Assembly: GCA_041946825.1 (NCBI GenBank)
Contig: JBHGBD010000014.1
Span: 1 to 64,000, forward strand
Length of the DNA: 64,000 nt
Reading direction: 5' to 3'
Source: CAZTHM01 sp041946825
GTDB taxonomy: Bacteria > Acidobacteriota > Terriglobia > UBA7540
Below the pieces are notes generated by a model. It was not told where the DNA came from, did no database searches, and saw only the letters and a program-made list of their open reading frames with translations. A program made the translations under genes and the position numbers. This document shows, piece by piece, positions 23,824 through 32,103 of the stretch (within the stretch, counting starts at the first letter, position 1; every line of letters begins with the position of its first letter).

Positions 23824-25173
23824 GAGAAAGACAAGAATTCAGAAGTCAGAAGTCAGAAGCTAGAAGCAACCAAGGAACGCGCCAGCCGCATCCTTCCGTC
23901 GCTGTTTCTGCTTGGTCTGGCGTGCGGCATCACCGCCATCTTTTATCACATCGGCCGCCAGCCGGAGCTGAAATCTCAGGTGCCGGAATTCGTCGCTCTG
24001 GCGCTTGCGGCGGGCGTGCTGTATCTCGCCGGGGTTTATTTCGTCGAGCTCTTCCAACTTGGCGCCGCCGCGTTGGTCATCATTCTAGGCGGCGCGCTGG
24101 CTTTTCGTCTCTGCGTTCTGCCCGCTGGCCTCTCCCTTTCGACCGACGCCTACCGTTACCAGTGGGAGGGCCGTGTCCAACGCTCTGGAATCAATCCCTA
24201 TACGACCAACCCCGCCGCGCTCGGCCACGCTTTTGAAGACCCCGAGCATCCGCTCGATGTCGGCGTCACGACACCCACGCTCTACCCGCCACTGAGTGAG
24301 TTCTCTTTCACCTGGATTAAAACCATTCCGGACTACAAGCGGCTCTATACGGGGCTCGACGTGGCGAGTATCGTCGTGCTGTTGCTGCTTCTGAAGACTC
24401 GCAGGCTACCGCTCCAGCGCGTGCTGGCGTATGCCTGGAATCCCACGATCGTTGTTTCGTTCGCCCTCTGCGGGCACCACGATGCTCTGGCCATCGTGAC
24501 GCTGCTTGTGGCTAACCTCTTCATTATAAACCAGCGTGCGGCCCTGTCAATTCTGTTTCTCGCGCTCTCAGTGCTCTCCAAATTCTTCTCGGTGTTGCTC
24601 GTTCCAGTTTTTCTGAAGCGAACGCGCAGGATCTACGCGGGACTGTTCGCCGGGGTGTTCATCTTCGCCTATGTCCCTTACGCGAGCGCGGGTCGCAAAC
24701 TCCTCGACGGGCTGACGCAATACGCGGGGGCCTGGGAAAATAACGACAGCCTCTTTCGCCTCTTGATGCTGGCCGGCAATAATAAACCTCAGGCCGGACT
24801 GATTTCCGCCGTCTTCCTCGCGGCACTGGTCATTTTTGCGCTGAAGCAGCGCATGGAGCCGCTGCGCGCCTGCCTCTTTCTGATTGCCGGGCTGCTCCTG
24901 CTCTCGCCCAACGCCTTTCCCTGGTACTTCACCTGGACGATTCCATTTCTCTGCTTCTACCCCAGCGCGCCCTGGCTGCTGATGAGTGTGACCTGTGTCC
25001 TCGGCTACGCGCCACTTATCGGCTATTCGGCAGGATTCGCGTATCAGGATTCACCCCTGATTCTCGCGCTGGAGTACGTGCCGGTATTGGCGTGGCTGGG
25101 ATACGGCGGACGGCATACCCCGGCACGGGACGCAGGCGCGCCAAAGGACCCTATAGCTCGGAGAGGAGTTTAA
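23815..25173 (+). CDS. Multi-pass membrane glycosyltransferase (GT-C, GT87/DUF2029-like)
   Basis: 452 aa with about 10-12 membrane helices. The GT-C-type acidic loop after an early helix reads LSTDAYRYQWEGRVQRSGINPYTTNPAAL, followed by TPTLYPPLSEFSF and CGHHDALAIVTLL. This resembles polyprenol-phosphate-dependent mannosyl/arabinosyl transferases. The N-terminal 20 residues (NSEVRSQKLEATKERA) are encoded by a short-period repeat (AGAAGTCAGAAGTC), so the true start may lie further in. Its 3' end overlaps the convergent nuclease-like gene by 23 bp. Pairs by position with the divergent GT2 for envelope glycan synthesis. Confidence 0.85.
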   Translation: MRHEKDKNSEVRSQKLEATKERASRILPSLFLLGLACGITAIFYHIGRQPELKSQVPEFVALALAAGVLYLAGVYFVELFQLGAAALVIILGGALAFRLCVLPAGLSLSTDAYRYQWEGRVQRSGINPYTTNPAALGHAFEDPEHPLDVGVTTPTLYPPLSEFSFTWIKTIPDYKRLYTGLDVASIVVLLLLLKTRRLPLQRVLAYAWNPTIVVSFALCGHHDALAIVTLLVANLFIINQRAALSILFLALSVLSKFFSVLLVPVFLKRTRRIYAGLFAGVFIFAYVPYASAGRKLLDGLTQYAGAWENNDSLFRLLMLAGNNKPQAGLISAVFLAALVIFALKQRMEPLRACLFLIAGLLLLSPNAFPWYFTWTIPFLCFYPSAPWLLMSVTCVLGYAPLIGYSAGFAYQDSPLILALEYVPVLAWLGYGGRHTPARDAGAPKDPIARRGV

Positions 25174-26335
25174 GCGGGGAAAGAGAATGCTTCAGCGAAC
25201 CAAAAACACGGTCGCCCAAGGTCTTGTCGCCCTCGGTGGGGTCAAAACAAGATTCGTAGAACCAAAGGTAGTTCCCATTGTCACGTTCGATGCAAGCAAG
25301 ACCCTGGGTCTTACCATAGAATGCCAGCCCGGCCCGGAGTAGGTTCCGGCCCAGCGTGACGAGTTGTTCCCGTTCCATACCCCGCGAAGAGGCGCAAATA
25401 TATAGAAAGTCAGGTTTTCTGTCGGACCAGACCGCCTTATGACTGAAGCACGTAGATTGGGCTCCCTTTCCGACATTCTCCCTTGTCTCTATAATCGATT
25501 TGCCAAGCATTCGCCTCTCCGCCAGATGCAGGTCGAGAAGCTCCTCCTGTATCCTCAGGTGCCAATCGTTCTTTGGGGATCCAGCAATGGTCGGCGCTGA
25601 CGCCAAGCCCCTCAGAAGTTTCTCGACCTCGCACGCGGGACGGTCAGCTTCTTGCTTAATTTTCATTGCGGCTCGAAGCTGAGGCTGCAGTGAATCCAGA
25701 AAATGCGCGGCCGCGTCATAGGTAGTCCAATTCGCGAAGCTCTCGTCATTCAGCAGATAGTGCTGGAATAAGATATTCTCTCCCCCGACGCCCGCGACAA
25801 CATCGGCCGGCAGGGTACTCCGTGCCCTCAGATACGAGACGATTTCGGGGAATGCTCTGAGTTCGTTGATGAGATTCAAGAAGTCATTGACTGTGAAATA
25901 TGCGATAGGAACGTTTGTATGGACAAGTGGAAACTCGGACTCCAAGGTGATGCGTTTCTGGAAATGTTCTGTGAGGACTACACCATATATCGGTGTCAAC
26001 GCGCCCTTCGCAAAGACGATCTTCCCCTTTCGAGGGTGCTCGCACCAGAAGTCGCTGTCGGCAATTTTCCGGATGGCGCCCTGAAGCTGGCTCAGAGCCG
26101 CCTCCGCCTGTTTCCTGACCCATCTCTCAAGCTTTCCGCCGCTCCGAGAAACGGGGTCTTCCTGGCATTTCATCTGAACAACAAGCGCATCCTTCCTCAG
26201 GACGAACAGCAAGTCACAGACTTCCTTTTGCACGCCACCGTCGAGATGCTTCGGGTTCAGGAAGACACACTCATCCGCTAAAGGTGTGGACGCGAACGCG
26301 GCGGCGAACCTTTCGGCCCAATCGGTTCTGGCCAT
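25151..26335 (-). CDS. Uncharacterised protein with PD-(D/E)XK-nuclease-like N-terminal domain
   Basis: 394 aa from ATG 26335 (an in-frame start at 26380 adds 15 residues). Near the N-terminus, QKEVCDLLFVLRKDALVVQMKCQED has the E...D...(Q/E)xK layout of PD-(D/E)XK nucleases. It is followed by a helix KQAEAALSQLQGAIRKI that often follows in such domains. The remaining 280 residues are not recognisable. No partner gene. Base composition is less GC-rich than the flanking genes, hinting at recent acquisition. A solitary defence or repair nuclease is possible; no function is proven. Confidence 0.7.
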   Translation of the reverse strand: MARTDWAERFAAAFASTPLADECVFLNPKHLDGGVQKEVCDLLFVLRKDALVVQMKCQEDPVSRSGGKLERWVRKQAEAALSQLQGAIRKIADSDFWCEHPRKGKIVFAKGALTPIYGVVLTEHFQKRITLESEFPLVHTNVPIAYFTVNDFLNLINELRAFPEIVSYLRARSTLPADVVAGVGGENILFQHYLLNDESFANWTTYDAAAHFLDSLQPQLRAAMKIKQEADRPACEVEKLLRGLASAPTIAGSPKNDWHLRIQEELLDLHLAERRMLGKSIIETRENVGKGAQSTCFSHKAVWSDRKPDFLYICASSRGMEREQLVTLGRNLLRAGLAFYGKTQGLACIERDNGNYLWFYESCFDPTEGDKTLGDRVFGSLKHSLSPLKLLSEL

Positions 26336-26409
26336 GACGGTTCCATCCCAATTCTCCCACACTTGCGCTCCACCTTGCATCCTGCGGCAATGAATCGAAT
26401 ACGGGAGTA

Positions 26410-27546
26410 TCAGACGTGCACGGTCACACTCGTTTCGGTACGGGTGACGGGGCGGTAGAGGGTATCGCGCTCGAAGGGTTCGTGGCCGGCCTCGCGGATG
26501 AGGCGGACGATTTCTTGGCGGGCCATGGCCTGGGGCGTGGTGGCGCCGGCGTCGTGGTAAATCTTCTCTTCCACCACCGTGCCGTCCAAATCGTCGGCTC
26601 CGAACTTGAGCGCCACCTGCGCCACGCGGGGCGTCATCATCACCCAGTAGGCCTTGATGTGCGGGAAATTGTCGAGCAGCAGTCGCGCCACCGCCACATT
26701 CTTCAAATCCATGAAGCCCGTGGTCTCATGATGAGCAACGAGTTTGCCCAGCTCGGTGTTGGGCGTGTGGAAGGCCAGCGGGATGAACGTCAGGAAGCCG
26801 CGCGTTTCGTCCTGGAGCTTGCGCAACTGCAGCAGATGGTCCGCGCGGTCTTCCGCCGACTCGATGTGGCCGTACAGCATCGTAGCGTTCGAGTGCAGGC
26901 CCAGCGCGTGCGCGGTGCGATGGATCTTGAGCCACATATGCGCGCCGATCTTGTGATCGCAGATCACGCGCCGTACCGCCGGGGCGAAAATCTCCGCGCC
27001 GCCGCCCGGCAGCGAACCGAGCCCGGCTTCCTTCAACCGTTGCAGAATCTCCCGAACGGGCAGTTGCGTGAGGTGCGAGTAGTAGCCGATTTCGACCGCG
27101 GTAAACGCCTTGAGATGCACAGTCGGAAAACGCTCTTTGAGCCCCCGCAGCAGGTCGACGTAATAGTCGAACGGCAAGTCAGGATGCAGCCCGCCCACGA
27201 TATGGAACTCGGTGACGGCTTCCGTCCAGTTTTCGCCGGCGATGCGGAAAGCTTCTTCGAGCGCCATGGTGTAGGCGCCAGGGGCGTCGGGCTTGCGTCC
27301 GAAAGCGCAGAGCTTGCAGCTCGCCACGCAGACGTTGGTGGGATTGATGTGCCGATTGACGTTGAAATAAGCGCGCCTGCCGTGGAGCTTCTCGCGCACA
27401 TGGTTGGCGAGCCAGCCGATCGCCAGCAGGTCGTGCGACTCGTAAAGCGCCACGCCGTCCTCAAACGTCAGGCGCTCGCCCGCCAGGACCTTCTGGGCAA
27501 CCGAATCGAGCTGCCTGTCTTCCAGTTGGAGTTGTCCCGGAAGCAT
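26410..27546 (-). CDS. mqnE: Aminofutalosine synthase (radical SAM)
   Basis: Radical-SAM enzyme of the futalosine menaquinone pathway joining the enolpyruvyl-benzoate product of MqnA to SAM-derived adenosine. 378 aa from ATG 27546. Cluster ligands C73-x3-C77-x2-C80 in NVCVASCKLCAFGRKPDAPGAY, then the TIM-barrel stretches EFHIVGGLHPDLPFDYY, LGSLPGGGAEIFAPAVR, HSNATMLYGHIES and FIPLAFHTPNTEL. The FNVNRHINPTN lead-in favours MqnE over MqnC or CofH. Related quinone genes lie at 28.2-30.4 kb on the same strand. The longer upstream frame is rejected because residues before Met27546 show no family likeness. Confidence 0.93.
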   Translation of the reverse strand: MLPGQLQLEDRQLDSVAQKVLAGERLTFEDGVALYESHDLLAIGWLANHVREKLHGRRAYFNVNRHINPTNVCVASCKLCAFGRKPDAPGAYTMALEEAFRIAGENWTEAVTEFHIVGGLHPDLPFDYYVDLLRGLKERFPTVHLKAFTAVEIGYYSHLTQLPVREILQRLKEAGLGSLPGGGAEIFAPAVRRVICDHKIGAHMWLKIHRTAHALGLHSNATMLYGHIESAEDRADHLLQLRKLQDETRGFLTFIPLAFHTPNTELGKLVAHHETTGFMDLKNVAVARLLLDNFPHIKAYWVMMTPRVAQVALKFGADDLDGTVVEEKIYHDAGATTPQAMARQEIVRLIREAGHEPFERDTLYRPVTRTETSVTVHV

Positions 27547-27811
27547 CTTTGCCTTGCTTTCCTGAATCCAATACAAGCCTGAGTGCAGAATTTTACGCTG
27601 GCGGCATCCGATTTGCAATCCGCGGAAGGCGCCAGCAAACGGAGGGCCAGTCGCCGTTTGGCATTTATCGTGCTTGGGCCCCACCTCGACCAAACCCGCA
27701 TGAACATTGGCTGAGGGGCTTGACAAAGGGTTTAGGATATGTCTTTCTTTTCTGTTTCACCGCGCCGATTTCGCTTTACAGGCGCGGCGAACGATTCAAC
27801 AATTTGATTGT

Positions 27812-28081
27812 ATGCCAGCCGTTTTGGACAACACGCTAGCCGAGCCGCAGCACGAGGCGGCGTTTTTCTACGGCCTCTTTCTGCGCGGGCACCCGCTGCA
27901 GAAGTTACGGGAAGACATCGATGTCCCGCCCAAGGTCGTCGAGAACTGGCAGCGCTTGGCGCAGCGCGAGCCTTGGGCGCAGACCAGCATTCAGAGAATC
28001 CTCTCCTACCGCAAGCACGTGCTCGCCATCTTCGATTCGCTCGTCTTCAAGGAAATGGAACCCAGCGAACGCATCCAATAA
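27812..28081 (+). CDS. Small conserved-looking protein of unknown function
   Basis: 89 aa from ATG 27812, divergent from mqnE. Charged helical protein: HEAAFFYGLFLRGHPLQKLREDIDVPPKVVENWQRLAQ could form a helix-turn-helix, and ILSYRKHVLAIFDSLVF is a further helix. The ORF extends upstream to 27707 but that part is implausible as protein. No family name given. Confidence 0.65.
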   Translation: MPAVLDNTLAEPQHEAAFFYGLFLRGHPLQKLREDIDVPPKVVENWQRLAQREPWAQTSIQRILSYRKHVLAIFDSLVFKEMEPSERIQ

Positions 28082-28218
28082 TCGATTCATCTATTCATGG
28101 AAGAATCGAATGATCGGTTGATCCCGCCATCGGGCCAACTGTAACAAGGCTCGTTGCTGAGGAAGTCGCGGAAAGAGGAGCCGACGAGTTCGTGGCGATC
28201 GATCGTCAGATGGCCCGA

Positions 28219-29127
28219 TCAATCGATCGCCCGATGAATCAATAGATCCGCGGCCCAGGTAACGAAGAATAGGATGCTGATGAACCCGTTCACCGTGAAG
28301 AACGCGGCGTTAACGCGCGACAGGTCACCGGGTTTAACAAGCGCGTGCTCGTAGGCAAGCAGCGCCGCAACCGCGACCAGCCCGGCCAGCGCGATCCAGC
28401 CCAGATTCTCCATTCGCGCCACCCAAGTCAACAGCGCCAGCGTTCCCACGTGCAGCAGCGCCGAAATCCAGAGCGCGGCGCGGATTCCGTACCGCCGCGG
28501 AATCGAGTGCAGGCCCAGCGAGTGGTCGAACTCGACGTCCTGGCAAGCGTAGATGATGTCGAACCCCGCCACCCAGAGCATCACCGCCGCGCCCAGCAGC
28601 AGCACGCTCACGCTCAGGTCGCCGCGCAACGCAATCCACGCCGCTGCCGGCGACATCCCCAGGCACAATCCCAGGATCAAATGCGAGAGCACCGTAAAGC
28701 GTTTCGTGAACGAATACCCCAGCAGAATCACAATCGCCACGGGCGAAAGTTTGAATGCCAGAGGATTGAGTTGCCAGGCGGCGATCACCAGGAGCGCGCA
28801 GGAAACTAACGTGAAGGCGATGGCAAACCCCAGGCCGAGCTGCCCGGCGGGCAGGGCGCGCGTCTTGGTGCGAGGATTGAGCGTGTCCAGCCGCAAGTCG
28901 GCGATGCGGTTGAAGGTCATCGCGGCGCTGCGCGCGCCCACCATCGCCACGACGATCCAGAGGAGTTCGCGCCAGCTCGGCAGCCCGCGCCGCGCCAGCA
29001 TCGCTCCCGTCAGCGCAAACGGTAGCGCAAACACCGAGTGCTCGAACTTGATCATCTCGAGCGTGACGCGGATCCTGCCATACAATCCACAAGCAGCATC
29101 GTCGTTGACTTGGTCAACCATTGGCAT
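28219..29127 (-). CDS. UbiA-family prenyltransferase (menaquinone)
   Basis: 302 aa, 8-9 membrane helices; prenylates an aromatic acid with a polyprenyl diphosphate. Two Asp-rich motifs: NRIADLRLDTLNPRTKTRALPAG (N-x3-D-x3-D) and YACQDVEFDHSLGLHSIP (D-x3-D). With UbiX and MqnE close by on the same strand it fits the MqnP role in the futalosine pathway. Start taken at ATG 29127; a second ATG lies 6 bp further in. The C-terminal residues and stop fall in an imperfect CGATCGATC-rich repeat. Confidence 0.92.
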   Translation of the reverse strand: MPMVDQVNDDAACGLYGRIRVTLEMIKFEHSVFALPFALTGAMLARRGLPSWRELLWIVVAMVGARSAAMTFNRIADLRLDTLNPRTKTRALPAGQLGLGFAIAFTLVSCALLVIAAWQLNPLAFKLSPVAIVILLGYSFTKRFTVLSHLILGLCLGMSPAAAWIALRGDLSVSVLLLGAAVMLWVAGFDIIYACQDVEFDHSLGLHSIPRRYGIRAALWISALLHVGTLALLTWVARMENLGWIALAGLVAVAALLAYEHALVKPGDLSRVNAAFFTVNGFISILFFVTWAADLLIHRAID

Positions 29128-29196
29128 TATCGATGCGCCCCGCCGCAAAGAACTTTCTGAACCGGCTCCGGGGGATCAACGGAATGAGCCTGAGCA

Positions 29197-29685
29197 TCAC
29201 AACATCCAAAGTGTGCGCAGGATTAATAGTAGCAGTAGGAGGGCGTTAATGGCATGCGCCGTGTAACACAGTGGGCAATCTGTGCGTAGAATATGGCGCA
29301 AAGCATTCATGAGATAGAATCCCAGAATAACACTCGCTGCACTGCCCAATATGAGCGCCCCGGTCCAGCCCAGTACGAGCCACAGGTGTTCTTCTTGAAA
29401 ATGAACATCGCTCGTCCAAGGCAACCAAATTAAGATTGCCAAGTAGAACACAATTCCAACCAATGAATTTGGCACGCTGAAGATTCGAGCGTAAGGTGTC
29501 TGCACGACGGTGGCGCAGCTCGACCCTTGGGGTGCGCAAAGGATCTGTGGAATCCAACGGGACTCTTTCACTCGGGTATAGAAAGCGAGCGTAAAATAAA
29601 GCGAGATAAAAATACCAACCGCCGTTAGCGTGATAATGAGGACCCGGGTAATCTCACTAGCTTGAACAAGAATGATGTCACGCAA
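29197..29685 (-). CDS. Vitamin K epoxide reductase (VKOR) family protein
   Basis: 162 aa, four membrane helices; quinone-dependent generator of disulfides, partner of a DsbA/Trx-like oxidase. Loop cysteines C50 and C57, the conserved Ser74 in VPNSLVGIVFY and the active-site C137-P-L-C140 are present. No fused thioredoxin domain. It lies between UbiX and UbiA genes of the menaquinone set, consistent with using that quinone. The gene is clearly more AT-rich than both neighbours, suggesting later insertion. Confidence 0.92.
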   Translation of the reverse strand: MRDIILVQASEITRVLIITLTAVGIFISLYFTLAFYTRVKESRWIPQILCAPQGSSCATVVQTPYARIFSVPNSLVGIVFYLAILIWLPWTSDVHFQEEHLWLVLGWTGALILGSAASVILGFYLMNALRHILRTDCPLCYTAHAINALLLLLLILRTLWML

Positions 29686-29753
29686 GATTGCGTCCTGTTC
29701 TGATCACTGCCTTCCCTGAGAAACCCGTACCCTCACCCCCATGATCAATGCCC

Positions 29754-30389
29754 TCAACGGCGTCGTTCCTGCGGTGTGCCCAACCAACGGAACTGTTTTG
29801 CCTGTTCCAAGCCCAGGTGCGCCAGGACGCGGCAGCAGAACTGCGTCACGAGGTCGTCGATGGATTGCGGACGATGATAATAAGCGGGAATGATGGGGAA
29901 GATATCGGCGCCGGCTTCCTGCGCGCGCAGCATGTTCAGGAGGTGCACGCGGCTGAGCGGTGTATCGCGGATGGCGAGGATGAGCTTGCGGCCTTCCTTC
30001 AGGCAGACATCCGCGGCGCGCTCGATAAGCGTGGAGGAAATTCCGTTGGCGATTTGCGCGAGACACCCGGTGGTGCACGGAACCACCACCATGACGTCCA
30101 CATGATACGACCCGCTGGCAATCGACGCCCCAACGTCAGAGTCGAGCAGGTACTCTGTCTTGCGCGCGCGGCCGCCCGCAAGCAGCGCGGGAATTGCCGC
30201 GCTCTTCGCGACGTCGATTTCGAGTTCCTCGCGCAGAACTTTCAAACCGCTGCCGGAAATGACGAGATGGACTTTCCCCACGCGCGTGTCGGCTTCGAGC
30301 ATCTGCAGCATGCGCCGCGCGAAAATCGCTCCGCTCGCGCCGGTCACGCCGAGAACGATGGACCGCTTGCCCAAGGAGTATGATGGCAT
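29754..30389 (-). CDS. ubiX: UbiX-family flavin prenyltransferase
   Basis: 211 aa from ATG 30389. Makes prenylated FMN, the cofactor of UbiD-type decarboxylases, from dimethylallyl phosphate and FMN. Motifs: LGVTGASGAIFARRMLQML, VVVPCTTGCLAQIANGISSTLIERAADVCLKEGRKLILAIRDTPLSRVHLLNML and FPIIPAYYHRPQSIDDLV. No ubiD gene is seen in the window; the decarboxylase of the futalosine pathway probably lies elsewhere. Confidence 0.94.
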   Translation of the reverse strand: MPSYSLGKRSIVLGVTGASGAIFARRMLQMLEADTRVGKVHLVISGSGLKVLREELEIDVAKSAAIPALLAGGRARKTEYLLDSDVGASIASGSYHVDVMVVVPCTTGCLAQIANGISSTLIERAADVCLKEGRKLILAIRDTPLSRVHLLNMLRAQEAGADIFPIIPAYYHRPQSIDDLVTQFCCRVLAHLGLEQAKQFRWLGTPQERRR

Positions 30390-30494
30390 GGCGCGATTGT
30401 GGGCCAACGCTTCTCGAGAAGTCAAGGAAGCGTTGGCGCCGCGAAGCCTGATATACTTCATTTTTGGATTGATGTTGAGTCCTGTGTGAGAACA

Positions 30495-30600
30495 TCCAAG
30501 ATGCTGTCAGCCTTCAGCAATCAGCTCTTGGCAAACATTTTTCTCCTGAAAGCTGATTGCTGAAAGCTGAGGGCTGATCGCTGACAGCTCTGTTCAAATC
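30495..30600. repeat. Short-period GCTGA/TCAGC text-like repeat
   Basis: Many copies of variants of GCTGATTGCTGAAAGCTGAG, with a mirrored CAGCCTTCAGCAATCAGCTC portion, so it also folds back. Intergenic, between ubiX and larB. Confidence 0.6.
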
Positions 30601-30610
30601 GAGGTCGGAA

Positions 30611-31357
30611 TTGAGCCCAGATGAAATCGCCCAAATGCTGCGCCAGGTACGACGCGGGAAGCTGAGCGTCGAAGACGCGGTGGACCGCCTGCGCACGCTG
30701 CCCTACGAAGATCTCGGCTACGCCAAGATCGATCATCACCGCTCGCTGCGCCAGGGTTTTCCGGAAGTGATCTTCGCGCGCGGCAAAGCGCCCGAGCAGG
30801 TCGAAGGCATCGTGCGCGGCATGCTCGCCAACCGGCACAACATCCTCATCACCCGCGGCGACGCGGAACTGTACGAGCGTGTCCGGGCTCTCGATAAGAC
30901 AGCGGAATTCTTCGCGCTCTCCGGCGCGATCGCGATTCGCCGTGACCGCAAGATTCGCGGCAAGGGAAAAATCGCCGTGGTCTGCGCGGGCACGTCGGAC
31001 ATTCCCGTCGCCGAGGAGGCGCTGGTCACGGCCGAGACGATGGGCAACCGCGTCCAGCCGCTCTACGACGTGGGCGTGGCGGGCATTCACCGGCTGCTCT
31101 CGAAGAGCCAGGCGCTGCGCGAGGCGCGCGTGATCGTCTGCGTGGCGGGCATGGAAGGCGCGCTGCCCAGCGTCGTCGCGGGCCTGGTCGCCGCGCCGGT
31201 CATCGCCGTGCCGTCGAGCGTCGGCTATGGCGCCAGCTTCCGCGGCCTCGCGGCTCTGCTGGGAATGCTCAACAGTTGCTCTCCCAACGTCTGCGTCGTA
31301 AATATCGACAACGGCTTCGGCGCCGGCTACCTCTCCAGCATGATGAATCGGTTGTAG
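30611..31357 (+). CDS. larB: LarB-like nickel pincer cofactor carboxylase/hydrolase
   Basis: 248 aa from TTG 30611 (GAGG upstream). PurE-like fold: residues 118-248 contain KIAVVCAGTSDIPVAEEALVTAETMGNRV, VCVAGMEGALPSVVAGLVAAPVIAVPSSVGYGASFRGLAALLGMLNSC and VNIDNGFGAGYLSS. The N-terminal region (LGYAKIDHHRSLRQGFPEVIFARGK) is the LarB substrate site that binds nicotinic acid adenine dinucleotide. LarC and LarE are not in the window. Confidence 0.93.
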   Translation: MSPDEIAQMLRQVRRGKLSVEDAVDRLRTLPYEDLGYAKIDHHRSLRQGFPEVIFARGKAPEQVEGIVRGMLANRHNILITRGDAELYERVRALDKTAEFFALSGAIAIRRDRKIRGKGKIAVVCAGTSDIPVAEEALVTAETMGNRVQPLYDVGVAGIHRLLSKSQALREARVIVCVAGMEGALPSVVAGLVAAPVIAVPSSVGYGASFRGLAALLGMLNSCSPNVCVVNIDNGFGAGYLSSMMNRL

Positions 31358-31391
31358 AATTAACCTGGACCCTCTGCGTGACGGAGCACTA

Positions 31392-31583
31392 ATGGGGAAT
31401 CTTCGAACGCAATACCTGATGGACAAACGCGGAAAGAAGAAGGGCGTCATCCTCCCTCTCGCCCGCTACCGACGACTACTTGAAGACCTTCATGATTTGG
31501 CCGTGGTTGCCGAGCGGCGCCGGGAACAAGCTATTCCTCTCGATGAAATGAAGCGCCGGCTGAAAAGTCATGGGGCCCTATAA
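31392..31583 (+). CDS. Antitoxin of a RelBE/ParDE-type module
   Basis: 63 aa. MGNLRTQYLMDKRGKKKGVILPLARYRRLLEDLHDLAVVAERR resembles short Phd/YefM-like antitoxins (GVILPLARYRRLLEDL is the typical core). Overlaps the start of the RelE-like gene by 14 bp, the usual arrangement. Starts 34 bp after larB. Confidence 0.85.
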   Translation: MGNLRTQYLMDKRGKKKGVILPLARYRRLLEDLHDLAVVAERRREQAIPLDEMKRRLKSHGAL

Positions 31584-31839
31584 GCTCGTCTTCAAGCCTT
31601 CGGTCGAGAAAGACCTTCGTGGCCTTCCAAGGACAGTTGTTGAGCGGGTTCTTAGAAAGATCGAGAACCTTCTGGTGGAACCTTTTCCTCCGGGATGCAT
31701 CAAGCTCGAAGCCGCCGAGCGACTCTACCGGATAAGAATCGGTGAGTACCGCGTCGTGTACGAGGTCGATGGAACGACGAGATCAATCACTGTCCACCAC
31801 GTTCGCCACCGACGAGAAGTTTATCGGCGGATTCGTTGA
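31570..31839 (+). CDS. RelE/ParE-family toxin
   Basis: 89 aa. YKLVFKPSVEKDLRGLPRTVVERVLRKIENL ... KLEAAERLYRIRIGEYRVVYEVDGTTRSITVHHVRHRREVYRR is a complete RelE/ParE fold with the C-terminal basic/His cluster used for catalysis in RelE. Its last 19 bp overlap the 3' end of the convergent VapB-like gene. Confidence 0.92.
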   Translation: MGPYKLVFKPSVEKDLRGLPRTVVERVLRKIENLLVEPFPPGCIKLEAAERLYRIRIGEYRVVYEVDGTTRSITVHHVRHRREVYRRIR

Positions 31840-32036
31840 TCGCGGCTCACGCGCAGGAGTTCCAGGTCGCCCTCCCAGATACCGCTTCCGTAGAATTTCA
31901 GAATTCCCTTGCGCGATTCGGAGCGAACCAATTCCTCCAGCGCCCGCTGGACGACGGCCTTCTTCGTCTTCAGGCCCGTCAGGCGCAACGCGCGGCGGAG
32001 CAAGCTGTCGTCGATATCGATGCTTGTACGGCCCAT
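31821..32036 (-). CDS. Orphan VapB-like antitoxin
   Basis: 71 aa from ATG 32036. MGRTSIDIDDSLLRRALRLTGLKTKKAVVQRALEELV is the ribbon-helix-helix part of DUF2191/VapB antitoxins. A C-terminal toxin-binding tail with GIWEGDLELLR follows. There is no PIN-domain vapC beside it: downstream on its strand is the convergent RelE gene. Confidence 0.85.
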   Translation of the reverse strand: MGRTSIDIDDSLLRRALRLTGLKTKKAVVQRALEELVRSESRKGILKFYGSGIWEGDLELLRVSRDQRIRR

Positions 32037-32053
32037 GCCGGCAGCTTTCACTG

Positions 32054-32103
32054 AGTAGAGGCGGCTTTACGCCGCCACGTGGCGAGGTAAACTCGCCTCT
32101 ACT
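32054..32103. repeat. GTAGAGGCG-type REP cruciform carrying the GH172-like stop codon
   Basis: Outer arms AGTAGAGGCG (32054-32063) and CGCCTCTACT (32094-32103); inner hairpins GGCGGC/GCCGCC and GGCGAG/CTCGCC. On the minus strand the TAG at 32101-32099 is the stop of the adjoining gene. Confidence 0.75.

Noticed and set aside
26416..27582. 388-residue plus-strand frame opposite mqnE
   Set aside because: Shadow caused by GC-rich third positions.
29728..29745. Fragment of the CCCTCACCCC repeat between VKOR and ubiX
   Set aside because: Too short (about 12 bp) to call as a repeat copy.
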